64,000 bases of DNA, taken from assembly GCA_945862305.1 (NCBI GenBank), contig CAMAXF010000001.1, positions 124,001-188,000 of the forward strand, given 5' to 3'. Positions 9,676 to 20,127 of this stretch are shown here, one piece after another; within the stretch, counting starts at the first letter, position 1, and each line of letters begins with the position of its first letter. The stretch is from Bordetella parapertussis. Its GTDB lineage: Bacteria; Pseudomonadota; Gammaproteobacteria; Burkholderiales; Burkholderiaceae_A. The translations under genes and the position numbers were made by a program. The notes beneath the pieces are model-generated. The model did no database searches and was not told the DNA's origin. It saw nothing but the letters and a program-made list of their open reading frames with translations.

Positions 9676-10844
9676 GCCGGCGCCCAACAGCCCAGCAGTC
9701 GGTGCCCCTGGGCACCCGTCACTGCGGGCACATTTCCCGGCAGGCCCTGGTGAAGCCGCCAGGCCAACCATCCGAACGCGGCCGCCTCGATGTCCTGGCT
9801 TGGCCAGCCCAGTGCATCGGTGGTGCGCACGGGCACGGGCACGCGGCGTGAGAGGGCCTGCATGAGGGCGTCGTTCTTCGCACCGCCGCCACAAACCCAG
9901 AGGGCTTGCAGGCCCGGGGGCAGGGCCTCGGTCACGGTGTCGACGGTCAGCGCCAGCAGGGTGGCCTGAACATCCACCGGGGCCAGGCGGCTGCCGGCCT
10001 CGCCAAGCGCCTGAATCTGATGTGTCAGCCACGCCAGGTGGAAGTGGTCTCGGCCCGTACTTTTGGGCGGTGGCCTTTGAAAAAAATCATCGGACTTGCA
10101 CTGGGCCAGCAGGGCTGGGCAGGCCGTGCCCTGGGCCGCCCAGGCACCGTGTGGGTCGAAGGGCTTACCCATGTGGCGCTGCGCCCAACGGTCGAGCAGG
10201 GTGTTGGCGGGCCCAGTGTCAAAGCCCACGAGGCTCTCGGGAATCAGGCGGCCTTCGGGGGGCTGATCGCCGCCCGTCCCGCCACCTTGTGTGGCTGCCC
10301 GCATCTCAAAGCAGCTGACATTGGCAATGCCACCCAGGTTGAGCACCGCCACGGGGCCTGCGGAGGCCGGCACCTGCCTCGACTGGCAGACCATGGCCGC
10401 ATGAAAGGGTGGCACCAGCGGTGCGCCTTGTCCGCCCGCAGCGATGTCTCGGTTTCGAAAGTCGAAGGCCACGGCAATGCCTGTGCGCTCGGCCAGTCGG
10501 GGTGCGTGCAACAACTGCAGGCTGTAGCCCTGGGCGGGTGCGTGACGAACGGTCTGGCCATGGACGCCGAGGGCGGTGATGGCCGCCGGCGAGAGCCCGG
10601 TGCGGCCCAGGAGGTCCCTCACCAGGTCTGCCACGGCATCTGAGAGCGCCACACCCGCCCGCGCGGCGGCATCGAGGGCGAGCGGTGTGTTGTCCTCGAG
10701 AAGACTGGCCAGTTGCGATTGAAGGTTGGCCGGCATGGGGTGGGAACAGCTCTCGATGCGCTCCATGCGATCGGGCTGGCAGTCGATGAGGCAGGCATCG
10801 AGCCCATCGATGCTCGTGCCGGTCATGACGCCGATGAACCTCAA
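9672..10844 (-). CDS. anmK: Anhydro-N-acetylmuramic acid kinase
   Basis: 390 residues. It phosphorylates and opens 1,6-anhydroMurNAc to MurNAc 6-phosphate during murein recycling. The N-terminal ATP loop MTGTSIDGLDA and the later segments GVHGQTVRHAP, FDFRNRDIAAGGQGAPLVP and GFDTGPANTL identify the family. The start codon is TTG, within the tetranucleotide TTGA that also contains the stop of the upstream M23 peptidase, so the two genes are probably translationally coupled. Confidence 0.95.
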   Translation of the reverse strand: MRFIGVMTGTSIDGLDACLIDCQPDRMERIESCSHPMPANLQSQLASLLEDNTPLALDAAARAGVALSDAVADLVRDLLGRTGLSPAAITALGVHGQTVRHAPAQGYSLQLLHAPRLAERTGIAVAFDFRNRDIAAGGQGAPLVPPFHAAMVCQSRQVPASAGPVAVLNLGGIANVSCFEMRAATQGGGTGGDQPPEGRLIPESLVGFDTGPANTLLDRWAQRHMGKPFDPHGAWAAQGTACPALLAQCKSDDFFQRPPPKSTGRDHFHLAWLTHQIQALGEAGSRLAPVDVQATLLALTVDTVTEALPPGLQALWVCGGGAKNDALMQALSRRVPVPVRTTDALGWPSQDIEAAAFGWLAWRLHQGLPGNVPAVTGAQGHRLLGCWAPA

Positions 10845-12151
10845 GGGGTGGGCGCTGCTGCCGTGTTCACGCTGTCGAGCAGCGAGAGTCGCTTGCGCAG
10901 GTCTTCGGCCACGGACTGGAAGGCCACGAGGTCGGCGCCTTTGAGGCTGGGCACCTGGGGGTTCTCCTTGGCGATCTTGGTGGGATCGACCGAGCGGCCT
11001 TGGACACGGAATTCATAGTGGAGGTGTGGCCCGGTGGCCCAGCCGGTGGCGCCCACATAGCCAATGACCTCGCCCATGCGAACCTGCTGCCCTTCTCTGG
11101 GACGGCCCGCGTAGGCCGAGAGGTGGGCGTAATAGGTGCTGTAGCGTTGGTTGTGACGAATCTCGATGGCATTGCCATAGCCGCCGTTGCGGCCAACGTC
11201 GACGATCGTGCCGTCGGCCACCGAGCGCACCGGTGTACCGATGGGCGCTGCGTAGTCCACGCCCCGGTGGGCCCGCGGGTCGCCAAACAGGGGGTGCAGC
11301 CGGTAGCTCGAGAAATTCGAGCTCACCCGGGTGTAGCGAAGGGGTGCGGCCAGAAAGCCGCGTTTGACCGACTTTCCTTCTGCGTCGTAGAAGTTGCCAC
11401 GCTTGTTGTCGGCCGTGCTAAAGCGCATGGCCTCATAGGTGTCCCCGGAGGCCTCAAAGCGCACGGCAATCAGCCGGTAGTCACCGATGTCCCGGCCGGC
11501 CACCTTCTGGGTCTCGAAAATGACGCGGATCTTGTCGCCAGGGTTGACCTGCCGACGGAAGTCGAGGTCGGATTCAAAGAGGCTCACGATTTCATCGGTG
11601 ATGCCATCGGGCACGCCCGCCTGGTCCATGGCCCCGAAGAAGGATTTGCCGACCACCACCGATCGGTGCTCTACCTGGCGCTCGGTTCCAAGGCGCGCCG
11701 TGCGGATTTCAAATTTGTTCTCTCCCGCCCGCTCCACGACCCAGGCGTCCATCCCGTTGAGCAGTTGGAGCCTTAGTAGCCGGCCTTGAAGGTCGGTGTG
11801 GACCAGGGCAATGCGCCCCCGGTTGGCCCTGAGCATGGCCGGCGCCTGCCGATCCCTGTTTAGGAAGCGCAGCGCCTCTGGGTCGCGCACGCCCATGCGG
11901 GAGAGCAGGCGTTCGATGTTGTCGGTGGCGCGGACTTCATCCTCCCGGGCGAGCTCGAGCCCGTGGGCCGACAGGGCCTCGATCTGGGCCTCGAGCGACG
12001 GCAGGGGAATGGGCTGGACCGTGGGGGTGGCCAATGCCCGGGACTCGGCCTCGGACAAGGGCGAGACGCCAAGGGCCGTGATCAGCGCCATGGCCAAGCC
12101 AAAGCCGGTGGAGCCGAAGATCCAGGTCTTTCGAGCGCGCGGGGTCATCAC
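10841..12151 (-). CDS. M23-family murein endopeptidase, membrane anchored or secreted
   Basis: 436 residues. An N-terminal hydrophobic segment (about residues 10-30) follows a basic start, so the protein is exported or anchored. The C-terminal LytM/M23 domain has the zinc motifs HRGVDYAAP and HLHYEF after the SSNFSSYRLHP lead-in. The middle region (about 90-290) resembles the DD-endopeptidase MepM/YebA build. It probably cleaves peptide crosslinks in murein. Downstream anmK is coupled to it, linking wall cleavage with recycling. It shares a 32-bp divergent promoter region with tyrS. Confidence 0.9.
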   Translation of the reverse strand: MMTPRARKTWIFGSTGFGLAMALITALGVSPLSEAESRALATPTVQPIPLPSLEAQIEALSAHGLELAREDEVRATDNIERLLSRMGVRDPEALRFLNRDRQAPAMLRANRGRIALVHTDLQGRLLRLQLLNGMDAWVVERAGENKFEIRTARLGTERQVEHRSVVVGKSFFGAMDQAGVPDGITDEIVSLFESDLDFRRQVNPGDKIRVIFETQKVAGRDIGDYRLIAVRFEASGDTYEAMRFSTADNKRGNFYDAEGKSVKRGFLAAPLRYTRVSSNFSSYRLHPLFGDPRAHRGVDYAAPIGTPVRSVADGTIVDVGRNGGYGNAIEIRHNQRYSTYYAHLSAYAGRPREGQQVRMGEVIGYVGATGWATGPHLHYEFRVQGRSVDPTKIAKENPQVPSLKGADLVAFQSVAEDLRKRLSLLDSVNTAAAPTP

Positions 12152-12183
12152 AAGTAAAATTCTAGCTTTTAAGCGGCCAGACC

Positions 12184-13404
12184 ATGTCCATTGCTTCGCT
12201 GTCCCCCGGGGTTTCCCATGCCTTGTCTGTCATTGGCCGAGGCGCCGATGACATTCTTGTGGCAACCGAGCTCGAGGAGAAGTTGGTGCGGTCGGAGCAG
12301 ACCGGGGTGCCCTTGCGGGTCAAGCTGGGCCTGGATCCCACCGCGCCAGACCTGCACCTGGGCCACACGGTGGTCCTCAACAAGCTGCGTCAGTTTCAAG
12401 ACCTTGGCCACCAGGTCATCTTCCTGATCGGCGATTTCACGGCGCTCATCGGAGACCCCACCGGCCGCAATGCCACCCGTCCGCCCCTCACGGCTGAAGA
12501 CATCGCGGCCAATGCCAAGACCTACTTCGAGCAGGCCAGCCTCGTGCTCGACCCCGAGAAAACGGACATTCGCCGCAATTCCGAGTGGTGCGAGCCTCTC
12601 GGCGCTACGGGCATGATCCGTCTGGCAGCCCAGTCTACGGTGGCCCGAATGCTCGAGCGAGACGACTTCACCAAGCGCCACAAGTCGGGCTCGCCCATCT
12701 CGGTGCATGAATTCCTGTACCCCCTGATGCAGGGCTACGACTCGGTGGCCCTGAAGGCCGATGTCGAGCTCGGCGGCACCGATCAGACCTTCAACCTGCT
12801 CATGGGCCGCGAACTCCAGCGCAATGCGGGCCAGTCACCCCAGTGCGTGGTGACCATGCCGCTGCTCGAAGGCCTCGACGGTGTGGAGAAAATGAGCAAG
12901 AGCAAGGGCAACACGGTGGGCATCACCGATGCCCCAGAGGACATGTTTGGCAAGCTCATGTCGATCAGTGACACCCTGATGTGGCGCTACTACTTGCTCT
13001 TGTCGCGCAGAAGCCTGTTGGAGATCGAGGCCCTGCAGGCCGAGGCCCAGGCGGGCCGAAACCCCCGGGACATCAAGGTCGACCTCGCCCTCGAACTGGT
13101 GGAGCGCTTTCACAGCCGCTCGGCTGCCCTGGCGGCCTTGGCCAGCTTCGAGGCACGTTTCAAGCAGGGCGAGGCGCCCTCAGACCTCGCGCTGATTCGA
13201 CTCGGTACAGGCCCGCTCGGGGTCGTCCAGGTGCTCAAGCAGGCGGGGCTGGTGCCCTCCAATGCAGAGGCCTTGCGCAACATTGAGCAGGGCGGGGTGC
13301 GGGTCGACGGCAGTCGGGTTGAGGATCGGGGGCTGTCGCTTCAGGCAGGGCAGTATGTGGTGCAGGTTGGCAAACGGCGATTCGCCAAGGTGGAGATCGA
13401 ATGA
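12184..13404 (+). CDS. tyrS: Tyrosyl-tRNA synthetase
   Basis: 406 residues, class I synthetase. The signature HLGH (in [14 protein letters not shown]) and KMSKSKGN are present, and an S4-like RNA-binding domain closes the C-terminus ([14 protein letters not shown]). It charges tRNA-Tyr. Upstream, TAAAAT at 12155-12160 may be its -10 element. The last four bases ATGA are also the start of the next gene. Confidence 0.97.
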   Translation: MSIASLSPGVSHALSVIGRGADDILVATELEEKLVRSEQTGVPLRVKLGLDPTAPDLHLGHTVVLNKLRQFQDLGHQVIFLIGDFTALIGDPTGRNATRPPLTAEDIAANAKTYFEQASLVLDPEKTDIRRNSEWCEPLGATGMIRLAAQSTVARMLERDDFTKRHKSGSPISVHEFLYPLMQGYDSVALKADVELGGTDQTFNLLMGRELQRNAGQSPQCVVTMPLLEGLDGVEKMSKSKGNTVGITDAPEDMFGKLMSISDTLMWRYYLLLSRRSLLEIEALQAEAQAGRNPRDIKVDLALELVERFHSRSAALAALASFEARFKQGEAPSDLALIRLGTGPLGVVQVLKQAGLVPSNAEALRNIEQGGVRVDGSRVEDRGLSLQAGQYVVQVGKRRFAKVEIE

Positions 13405-14453
13405 ATTCGCTCACGCGACAATTCCTATGGGTGGCGGTGGCCACCATTGCTGCAGTCTATTTTCTGATCCTCGTGGGCGGCACCGTTCGGGCCACTGGTG
13501 CTGGCATGGGCTGCCCCGACTGGCCCACCTGCTTTGGAAAGCTGATTCCGCCGACCCAGGAGGCACAGCTGCCGCCCGACTGGCGAGTGCGCTATGCCGC
13601 GCGCGGTTACGACACGGCCGACTTCGATCCGGTGAAGACCTGGACCGAGTTCATCAATCGCATGGTTGGTGTGATCGTCGGTCTCATGTCGATCGCCACC
13701 GTGGCCCTGGCTTGGCGCATCCGATCCAAGTTTCCCCATGTGTTTTGGGCGGCAACTGGCGGGTTTTTATTTATTTGTTTCAATGGCTGGATCGGTTCCA
13801 TGGTGGTGGCGAGCAATCTGCGGCCGGTCATGGTGTCCTTGCACATGACGGGGGCCTTCCTGGTGCAGATGTGCTTTATTTATGCGGTGGTCAAGGCCAC
13901 CGCCTCGCGCTGGCAGGGCGAGGGCCCGAGTGGCCTGGTGGCGCGACCGTCCGACCCCGTTGCAGCCGTCCAGTACGCAGCCCTTCCGAGCTGGTTTCGG
14001 CAGCTGGTGCTTTGGAGTCTGGCGGCGCTGACCCTGCAGATTTTTTTGGGCATTCAAATTCGCGAGAGCGTCGACCTCATCTCCCGGGCCGCCCAAGATG
14101 TGGGCCGTGCTGACTGGATTGAGGCCGTGCCCTGGATTTTTTATGTCCACAGGTCGTTCTCATGGGTGGTCTTGGCCTTGGTGGCCTGGCTGGTTTGGCG
14201 GGTGATTCGATCGCCCCATGGCCAGGGGCCGCTCGGGCGCATGGTCTGGCTACTCCTGGCCTTGGTCATCTTTGAGATGCTGCTCGGCGGCGCGCTCAAT
14301 CACCTGGGCTTTCCGCTTGTGGCCCAGCCGATGCACCTTCTGACTGCCCATCTGATTTTTGGCATGCTCTGGTTCTTGTGGTGCGCGCTTGCGCCATCGA
14401 AGGCCCCTGCTGTGCCGCTGTCTCAACCCACTTACAGGACATCCCATGTTTGA
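13401..14453 (+). CDS. ctaA: Heme A synthase, COX15/CtaA family
   Basis: 350 residues with about eight hydrophobic membrane segments. It converts heme O to heme A for cytochrome oxidase. Family landmarks are [19 protein letters not shown] (with the Cys38/Cys44 pair), [17 protein letters not shown] and [10 protein letters not shown] with likely heme-ligand histidines. The first motif, usually written EYxHR, reads EFINR here (residues 83-87), with Asn in place of His. Start overlaps the tyrS stop (ATGA). No cytochrome oxidase genes are nearby. Confidence 0.88.
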   Translation: MNSLTRQFLWVAVATIAAVYFLILVGGTVRATGAGMGCPDWPTCFGKLIPPTQEAQLPPDWRVRYAARGYDTADFDPVKTWTEFINRMVGVIVGLMSIATVALAWRIRSKFPHVFWAATGGFLFICFNGWIGSMVVASNLRPVMVSLHMTGAFLVQMCFIYAVVKATASRWQGEGPSGLVARPSDPVAAVQYAALPSWFRQLVLWSLAALTLQIFLGIQIRESVDLISRAAQDVGRADWIEAVPWIFYVHRSFSWVVLALVAWLVWRVIRSPHGQGPLGRMVWLLLALVIFEMLLGGALNHLGFPLVAQPMHLLTAHLIFGMLWFLWCALAPSKAPAVPLSQPTYRTSHV

Positions 14454-15690
14454 CCGTGCCCAGACCTATACCCAGACCGACCCCGCCCTCGCTGCAGCCA
14501 TTGCGGCCGAGCATGCCCGGCAGGAGGCCCACATTGAGCTGATCGCCTCCGAGAACTATGCAAGCCCGGCGGTCATGGCGGCACAGGGCTCCCAGCTCAC
14601 CAACAAGTATGCCGAGGGCTACCCGGGCAAGCGTTACTACGGTGGCTGCGAGCATGTGGATGTGGTGGAGCAGCTGGCCATCGATCGCCTCAAGCAGCTC
14701 TATGGCTGCGAGGCTGCCAATGTGCAGCCCCACTCTGGGGCGCAGGCCAACACGGCCGTCTTTCTGGCCTTTCTGAACCCAGGTGACACCATCATGGGCC
14801 TGTCGCTGGCCGAGGGTGGCCACCTCACCCATGGCATGGCGCTCAACATGTCTGGCAAATGGTTCAAGGTGGTGCCCTATGGCCTCAACGATCGTGAAGA
14901 AATCGACTACGACCGCATGGAGGCCCTGGCCCGTGAACACCGGCCCAAGCTGCTGATCGCCGGTGCCTCTGCCTACTCGCTCAAGACCGACTGGGCCCGT
15001 TTTGCCAAGGTGGCCAAGGAAATCGGTGCCATCTTCATGGTCGACATGGCCCACTACTCCGGCCTGATCGCCGCCGGTGTCTATCCGAGCCCGGTGCCCC
15101 ACGCCGATGTCGTCACCTCCACCACCCACAAGAGTCTTCGCGGCCCCCGCGGCGGCATCATCCTCATGAAGGCCGAGTACGAGAAGGCCATCAACAGCGC
15201 GATCTTTCCTGGTGTGCAGGGCGGGCCGCTCATGCATGTCATCGCGGCCAAGGCTGCTGCCTTCGGCGAGGCACTGGAGCCTTCCTTCAAGGTCTACGGC
15301 CAGAGCATCATCGACAACGCCCAGGCGCTGGCCGGCGCCCTGGTGGGGCGTGGCCTGCGAATTGTGTCGGGACGCACCGAGAGCCACCTCATGCTGGTGG
15401 ACCTGCGGGCCAAGCAGGTCACGGGCAAGGCGGCCGAGACCGCCCTGGGCCGGGCCCACATCACGGTGAACAAGAACGCCATTCCCAACGACCCCGAAAA
15501 GCCGATGGTCACCAGCGGCATCCGGCTCGGCACGCCCGCCTGCACGACCCGCGGCTTTGGCACCGAGGAGATGGTGTTGGTGGGCAACCTGATTGCCGAT
15601 GTGCTCGAGGCGCCCGAGGATGAATCGGCCATTGCCCGTGTGCGGTCCCAGGTGGAAGCGCTGACCGCCCGTTTCCCTGTGTACCGCTGA
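14446..15690 (+). CDS. glyA: Serine hydroxymethyltransferase
   Basis: 414 residues. A PLP enzyme that converts serine and tetrahydrofolate to glycine and methylene-THF. Motifs are [13 protein letters not shown] at the N-terminus, [23 protein letters not shown], and the PLP lysine in [14 protein letters not shown]. The start at 14446 lies 8 nt inside the ctaA reading frame, so the messages may be shared. It begins [13 protein letters not shown], which fits the family length. Confidence 0.97.
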   Translation: MFDRAQTYTQTDPALAAAIAAEHARQEAHIELIASENYASPAVMAAQGSQLTNKYAEGYPGKRYYGGCEHVDVVEQLAIDRLKQLYGCEAANVQPHSGAQANTAVFLAFLNPGDTIMGLSLAEGGHLTHGMALNMSGKWFKVVPYGLNDREEIDYDRMEALAREHRPKLLIAGASAYSLKTDWARFAKVAKEIGAIFMVDMAHYSGLIAAGVYPSPVPHADVVTSTTHKSLRGPRGGIILMKAEYEKAINSAIFPGVQGGPLMHVIAAKAAAFGEALEPSFKVYGQSIIDNAQALAGALVGRGLRIVSGRTESHLMLVDLRAKQVTGKAAETALGRAHITVNKNAIPNDPEKPMVTSGIRLGTPACTTRGFGTEEMVLVGNLIADVLEAPEDESAIARVRSQVEALTARFPVYR

Positions 15691-15709
15691 ACCCTCGGGC
15701 CCCTAGCAG

Positions 15710-16183
15710 ATGCGATGCCCGGCCTGCGGTTCATCGGACACTCAGGTCACGGACACCCGCCTCTCCGAGGATGGCTACGAGATTCGGCGCCGCCGTCGCT
15801 GCCTGGCCTGCGACCGTCGGTTCAAAACGATGGAGCGCATCGAGCTCTCCTTGCCCTCGGTGGTTAAGAAGGATGGTTCACGCAGCGATTTTGATGCGAG
15901 CAAGCTCAAGGCCAGCATGGGGCTGGCGCTGCGCAAACGCCCTGTCTCCATGGATGTACTTGACCAGGCGGTGCGCATCATCGAGGAGCGCCTGGCGGCC
16001 TCCGGGGAGCGCGAGGTCTCGAGCCAGTTCATCGGCGAGCTGGTCATGAAGGAGTTGAGGCGGCTCGACAAGGTCGCCTATGTTCGCTTTGCCTCGGTCT
16101 ATCGAAGCTTCGAAGACATTGCCGAGTTTGAGGCGCTGCTCAAAGAGGTGGGCCCCCGCAAGGGTGGCCGTACCCCCCGCTAG
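15710..16183 (+). CDS. nrdR: Transcriptional repressor NrdR
   Basis: 157 residues. A zinc ribbon with Cys3, Cys6, Cys31 and Cys34 is followed by an ATP-cone domain (about residues 48-140, [16 protein letters not shown]). NrdR senses dATP/ATP and represses ribonucleotide reductase genes. It sits between glyA and ribD, a neighbourhood that is widely kept in proteobacteria. The C-terminal tail is basic ([10 protein letters not shown]). Confidence 0.97.
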   Translation: MRCPACGSSDTQVTDTRLSEDGYEIRRRRRCLACDRRFKTMERIELSLPSVVKKDGSRSDFDASKLKASMGLALRKRPVSMDVLDQAVRIIEERLAASGEREVSSQFIGELVMKELRRLDKVAYVRFASVYRSFEDIAEFEALLKEVGPRKGGRTPR

Positions 16184-16204
16184 TGTTCGCAGGCTGCCCA
16201 TCAC

Positions 16205-17350
16205 ATGTTTGATGCCGCCGACATGGGTCACATGCAGCAGGCCCTGGCCCTGGCCGAAAAAGGCCTGTGGACCACCACGCCGAATCCGCGGGTGGGCTGT
16301 GTGCTCGTGCGCGAGGGTCAGGTGGTTGGTGAGGGATGGCATGCCAAGGCAGGCGGCCCTCACGCGGAAGTGGTGGCCCTGCAGCAGGCGGCGGATCGGG
16401 CCCGCGGGGCCACGGCCTTCATCACCCTTGAGCCCTGCGCCCACATTGGCCGCACCGGTCCGTGCACAGAAGCCTTGATTCGCGCGGGGGTTGCGATGGT
16501 GGTTGTGGCCACGGAAGACCCCAACCCACGCGTGTCGGGCCGCGGCCTTGCACGCCTGCGAGAGGCAGGCCTCGGGGTTCGTGTGGGCCTCTTGTCGGAG
16601 CAGGCGCAGGCCCTCAATGCTGGTTTTTTCAAGCGCATGCGCACGGGCCTGCCCTGGATTCGAATCAAGTCGGCGGCATCACTCGATGGCCGAACGGCTC
16701 TTGCGAACGGCCAGAGCAAGTGGATCACCGACTCAGCCTGTCGGGCCGATGGCCATGCATGGCGCGCCCGGTCTTGTGCGGTGCTCACCGGGGTGGGCAC
16801 CTTCGCGCAAGACCAGCCCCTGCTCAATGTGCGAGAGGTGCCCACCGACCGGCAGCCCCTGCGGGTATTGCTCGATGGCCGCTTCGTGGCCGACCCAGAC
16901 GCCCCCTTCTTTCGACTGCCGGGCGCCGTGCTGCTCACGGGCGAGGCCCTGGATGCGCCAGCCGCAGCCGATCGCCTCGCCCGGCTTCAGGCCCGCGGCT
17001 GCACGGTGGTGCGCCTGCCTGCCGATGACGGCAGCGCCACAGGTCGTCGCCTGAACCTTCAAGCGGTCTGCGAATGGCTTGCAGAGCAGGGCTGCAATGA
17101 GGTGCAGGTGGAGGCCGGGGCCCGGCTGACCGGTGCATTTCTGGCCCATGGCCTGGTGGACGAGTGGCTCCTCTACCAGGCCCCGGTGGTGCTGGGGGAG
17201 GGGCTTGGGCTGGCCGAGCCGATGGCGCCGCTCGCCCAGCCGAGTGACGCGCCGCGCTGGCGGGTACACGACCTCACGCGCCTTGGGGACGGGATTCGAC
17301 TGGTCATGCGTGCGCCACGCATGCCTGATGACGCCCCGGCATCGCCCTAA
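16205..17350 (+). CDS. ribD: Bifunctional riboflavin deaminase/reductase RibD
   Basis: 381 residues. The N-terminal deaminase domain has the zinc motif HAEVVAL with PCAHIGRTGPC; the C-terminal part is the reductase (IKSAASLDGRTALANG and EVQVEAGARLTGAFL). It turns the pyrimidine product of GTP cyclohydrolase II into 5-amino-6-ribitylaminouracil phosphate. It follows nrdR by 21 nt and starts the riboflavin genes ribD-ribE-ribB-ribH. I see no FMN riboswitch upstream. Confidence 0.95.
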   Translation: MFDAADMGHMQQALALAEKGLWTTTPNPRVGCVLVREGQVVGEGWHAKAGGPHAEVVALQQAADRARGATAFITLEPCAHIGRTGPCTEALIRAGVAMVVVATEDPNPRVSGRGLARLREAGLGVRVGLLSEQAQALNAGFFKRMRTGLPWIRIKSAASLDGRTALANGQSKWITDSACRADGHAWRARSCAVLTGVGTFAQDQPLLNVREVPTDRQPLRVLLDGRFVADPDAPFFRLPGAVLLTGEALDAPAAADRLARLQARGCTVVRLPADDGSATGRRLNLQAVCEWLAEQGCNEVQVEAGARLTGAFLAHGLVDEWLLYQAPVVLGEGLGLAEPMAPLAQPSDAPRWRVHDLTRLGDGIRLVMRAPRMPDDAPASP

Positions 17351-17386
17351 TCCCGCGTCGACCCACGCAGTCGATACACTGGCGCC

Positions 17387-18058
17387 ATGTTCACGGGAAT
17401 CGTTCAGGCCATTGGCCGAATTGAAGAGGTTGTGCCGCAGTCGTTGGCCCAGCCTGGCGCGGCACAGCAAGCCTGGTCCGATGCCCAAGGCCTTCGGCTC
17501 TTGGTGAGCTGGGGCGGCCTGGATGCCTCCGATGTGAACGAGGGTGATTCGGTGGCCATCAATGGCGCCTGCATGACAGTGATTCGGCCGGATGAACACG
17601 GCTTTGCGGTGGACATCTCTCGGGAGAGTCTCAATCGAACCGTGGGCCTGGACGCCCCAGGCCCGGTCAACCTCGAGAAAGCCTTGCGCTGGTCAGACCG
17701 GCTCGGCGGCCATCTGGTCTCTGGCCATGTGGACGCCGTGGCCACGGTGGTGGCTGTCGAGGCTCGCGATGAGTCGGTGGGCCTCACGGTTCGCGTGCCG
17801 GCTGAGTTGAGTGCCTTTGTGACCGAAAAGGGCTCGGTGGCGCTGCATGGGGTCAGCCTCACCGTTAACCAGTTGCGTGACCACGATGCGGGCACCGACA
17901 TCGACATCAACCTCATTCCGCACACATGGAATCACACCACCCTGCGCAGCCGTCAGCCGGGCGATGGCCTCAATCTGGAAGTCGATCCCATGGCCCGCCA
18001 GATGGCCCGTCTGCTGGAGCGGCTGCAGGTTCGACAAACGGGCGGCCAGCGTGCCTGA
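17387..18058 (+). CDS. ribE: Riboflavin synthase alpha chain
   Basis: 223 residues with the duplicated lumazine-binding fold: [15 protein letters not shown] starts the first copy, and [15 protein letters not shown] the second. It dismutates 6,7-dimethyl-8-ribityllumazine to riboflavin. There is no Shine-Dalgarno; TACACT ends 6 nt before the ATG and may be a -10 for a leaderless transcript. The next gene begins inside its last codons. Confidence 0.95.
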   Translation: MFTGIVQAIGRIEEVVPQSLAQPGAAQQAWSDAQGLRLLVSWGGLDASDVNEGDSVAINGACMTVIRPDEHGFAVDISRESLNRTVGLDAPGPVNLEKALRWSDRLGGHLVSGHVDAVATVVAVEARDESVGLTVRVPAELSAFVTEKGSVALHGVSLTVNQLRDHDAGTDIDINLIPHTWNHTTLRSRQPGDGLNLEVDPMARQMARLLERLQVRQTGGQRA

Positions 18059-19145
18059 GCCACTGCAGCCCATTTCCGATCTCATCGCGGCCATCCGGGC
18101 GGGCGGCATGGTGGTCCTGGTGGACGACGAAGATCGCGAGAATGAGGGTGATCTGGTCATGGCGGCCGACTGCGTCACGCCCGAGGCCATCAATTTCATG
18201 GCCCGGTTCGGCCGTGGCCTGATCTGCCTAACCCTCACGGAGGCCCGCTGCCGCCAGCTTCAGCTGCCCATGATGGTTCACGAGAACCGCTCGGCCCATG
18301 CCACGGCATTCACGGTGTCCATCGAGGCCGCCCGGGGGGTGACCACCGGCATCAGTGCGGCAGACCGTGCAGCCACCATTCTTGCTGCCGTGGCGCCTGC
18401 AGCCAAGCCCGACGACCTTGTTCAGCCGGGTCACATCTTTCCCCTGATGGCCCAGCCCGGTGGCGTGCTGGCCCGCGCCGGTCACACCGAGGCCGGCTGC
18501 GACCTCGCTCAGTTGGCGGGCCACTCCCCGGCGGGCGTGATCTGCGAGATCCTGAACGACGACGGCAGCATGGCCCGCCTTCCAGACCTGCGCGCCTTTG
18601 CCAAGGCCCATGGCCTGCCATTGGGCAGCATCGCAGACCTCATCCACCACCGCACCGCCCATGAGAGCCTTGTGGAGAGGGTGTCGGAGGAGCCTGTCCG
18701 CATCATGGGCGCAGACTGGCGACTGGTGGCCTTTAAGGACCGTGCCATGGGCCAGCCCCACCTGGCCTTGGTCAAAGGTGTGCCCGACCCCACGAGCATT
18801 TGTTTGGCCCGCGTGCATGAACCCTTCACCGTGCTCGACTTCTTCGAGGAGGCGGGCCGCCACAGCTGGCCACTGCAGCAGGCGATCTCGCACCTGGCGG
18901 CGCAGCCCGAGCCCGGCGTGCTGGTGCTGCTCAACTGTGCGGCCGGGGCCGACCGGCTCTTTGAACAACTGCAGCACCGCCGGCCCAAGGCCGGTGCAAG
19001 TTCGGCCCTTCGCAACTATGGGCTCGGGGCTTCCATTCTTCGTGACCTGGAAGTTCGCAAAATGATTCTGCTGGCCCAGCCCAGGAAGATGCCCAGCATG
19101 GCGGGCTTCGGCCTGGAAGTGCTCGGCTATCGCCAACCCGATTGA
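18051..19145 (+). CDS. ribB: 3,4-dihydroxy-2-butanone 4-phosphate synthase with degenerate GTP cyclohydrolase II-like domain (RibBX type)
   Basis: 364 residues. The N-terminal RibB domain (about 1-205) has [28 protein letters not shown] and [13 protein letters not shown] and makes the four-carbon unit for lumazine. The C-terminal domain (about 206-364) aligns in outline with GTP cyclohydrolase II but lacks its zinc-binding cysteine cluster, so cyclohydrolase activity is unlikely. GTG start at 18051, overlapping ribE by 8 nt. A separate ribA must exist elsewhere. Confidence 0.9.
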   Translation: MPEPLQPISDLIAAIRAGGMVVLVDDEDRENEGDLVMAADCVTPEAINFMARFGRGLICLTLTEARCRQLQLPMMVHENRSAHATAFTVSIEAARGVTTGISAADRAATILAAVAPAAKPDDLVQPGHIFPLMAQPGGVLARAGHTEAGCDLAQLAGHSPAGVICEILNDDGSMARLPDLRAFAKAHGLPLGSIADLIHHRTAHESLVERVSEEPVRIMGADWRLVAFKDRAMGQPHLALVKGVPDPTSICLARVHEPFTVLDFFEEAGRHSWPLQQAISHLAAQPEPGVLVLLNCAAGADRLFEQLQHRRPKAGASSALRNYGLGASILRDLEVRKMILLAQPRKMPSMAGFGLEVLGYRQPD

Positions 19146-19164
19146 AACCAGAAGAGGACTCCCC

Positions 19165-19653
19165 ATGAGCAGTGTTCAACGTGTCGCACCGAGCCTGGAG
19201 GCCGAGGGTCTTCGGATGGCCGTGGTCGTCTCTCGCTTCAACCAAGACATCACGCGTCGTCTGGAGGCCTCTTGTCTGGCCGCCCTGCAGCAGGCCGGTG
19301 TGGCCGAGGACGACATGGTGGTCTTCTCGGTGCCGGGCGCACTGGAGATTCCACTTGTGCTCGCCCAGCTCGCCGAGACGGGCCAGTTCGATGGCCTGAT
19401 TGCCTTGGGTGCCGTGGTGCGCGGGGAGACCTATCACTTCGAGGTGGTCTCCAATGAATCTGCGGCTGGCATTGCCCGGGTGTCACACGACTTACAGGTG
19501 CCGATTGCCAATGGTGTGCTGACCACCGACACCGACGAACAGGCCTTGGCGCGGGCCGATGAGAAGGGCCGCGACTGTGCCTTGGCGGCCATTGAGATGG
19601 CCAATCTCATGCTCGCCATTGATGAGCAGTTCGGTTCGGACGATGACCAGTAG
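19165..19653 (+). CDS. ribH: 6,7-dimethyl-8-ribityllumazine synthase
   Basis: 162 residues. It condenses the RibD/phosphatase product with the RibB product to make lumazine. Typical segments are VVSRFNQDITRRL, VPGALEIPL, GAVVRGETYHFEVV with the catalytic histidine, and GVLTTDTDEQA. A Shine-Dalgarno (AGAGGA) stands before the ATG. nusB starts inside its 3' end. Confidence 0.96.
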   Translation: MSSVQRVAPSLEAEGLRMAVVVSRFNQDITRRLEASCLAALQQAGVAEDDMVVFSVPGALEIPLVLAQLAETGQFDGLIALGAVVRGETYHFEVVSNESAAGIARVSHDLQVPIANGVLTTDTDEQALARADEKGRDCALAAIEMANLMLAIDEQFGSDDDQ

Positions 19654-20125
19654 TCAGGCCACGGGTCGCCCACCGGCTGGCGCCCGCGGCAGTGGCCGCG
19701 GCACGCGCCGGCTCTCGCGACTCTTGGCGGTGCAGGGCATTTATCAGCACCTGTTGGCCGGTGAGCAGGCCGCGGTCATTCAGACCTATTTGGAGGAGTC
19801 GGAGGAGCACGCCAGTTGCGATGCCGCCTACTTTCAAGACTGCCTGCATGGCGTGTTGTCTGCCCGTGATGCCCTCACGGCTGCGCTGATGCCTGCGTTG
19901 GATCGGCCGCTGGTGCAGGTCTCTCCGGTGGAGCAGGCCATTCTGCTGTTGGGATGCCACGAGCTGCAGCAGCATCCCGAGGTGCCTTATCGGGTGGTCA
20001 TCAACGAGGCCGTGGAACTGAGCAAATCACTGGGGGGCAATGAGGGCCACCGGTATGTCAACGGCGTGCTCGACCGTCTGCTCTCGAGCCTTCGCCCGCA
20101 TGAGTCGCGAGATGCGGCCGGCTGA
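19643..20125 (+). CDS. nusB: Transcription antitermination protein NusB
   Basis: 160 residues. NusB binds boxA RNA with S10 in antitermination complexes on rRNA operons. The all-helical family is recognisable by RRLSRLLAVQGIYQHLL near the N-terminus and by VVINEAVELSKSLGG and YVNGVLDRL near the end. The start ATG at 19643 overlaps ribH by 11 nt, the common ribH-nusB arrangement. The first 20 residues are a Gly/Arg-rich extension. Confidence 0.94.
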   Translation: MTSSQATGRPPAGARGSGRGTRRLSRLLAVQGIYQHLLAGEQAAVIQTYLEESEEHASCDAAYFQDCLHGVLSARDALTAALMPALDRPLVQVSPVEQAILLLGCHELQQHPEVPYRVVINEAVELSKSLGGNEGHRYVNGVLDRLLSSLRPHESRDAAG

Positions 20126-20127
20126 CC

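Noticed and set aside
17351..17386. Possible FMN riboswitch before ribE or ribB
   Set aside because: The gap is only 36 nt, and ribB has none at all; there is no room for the conserved RFN structure.
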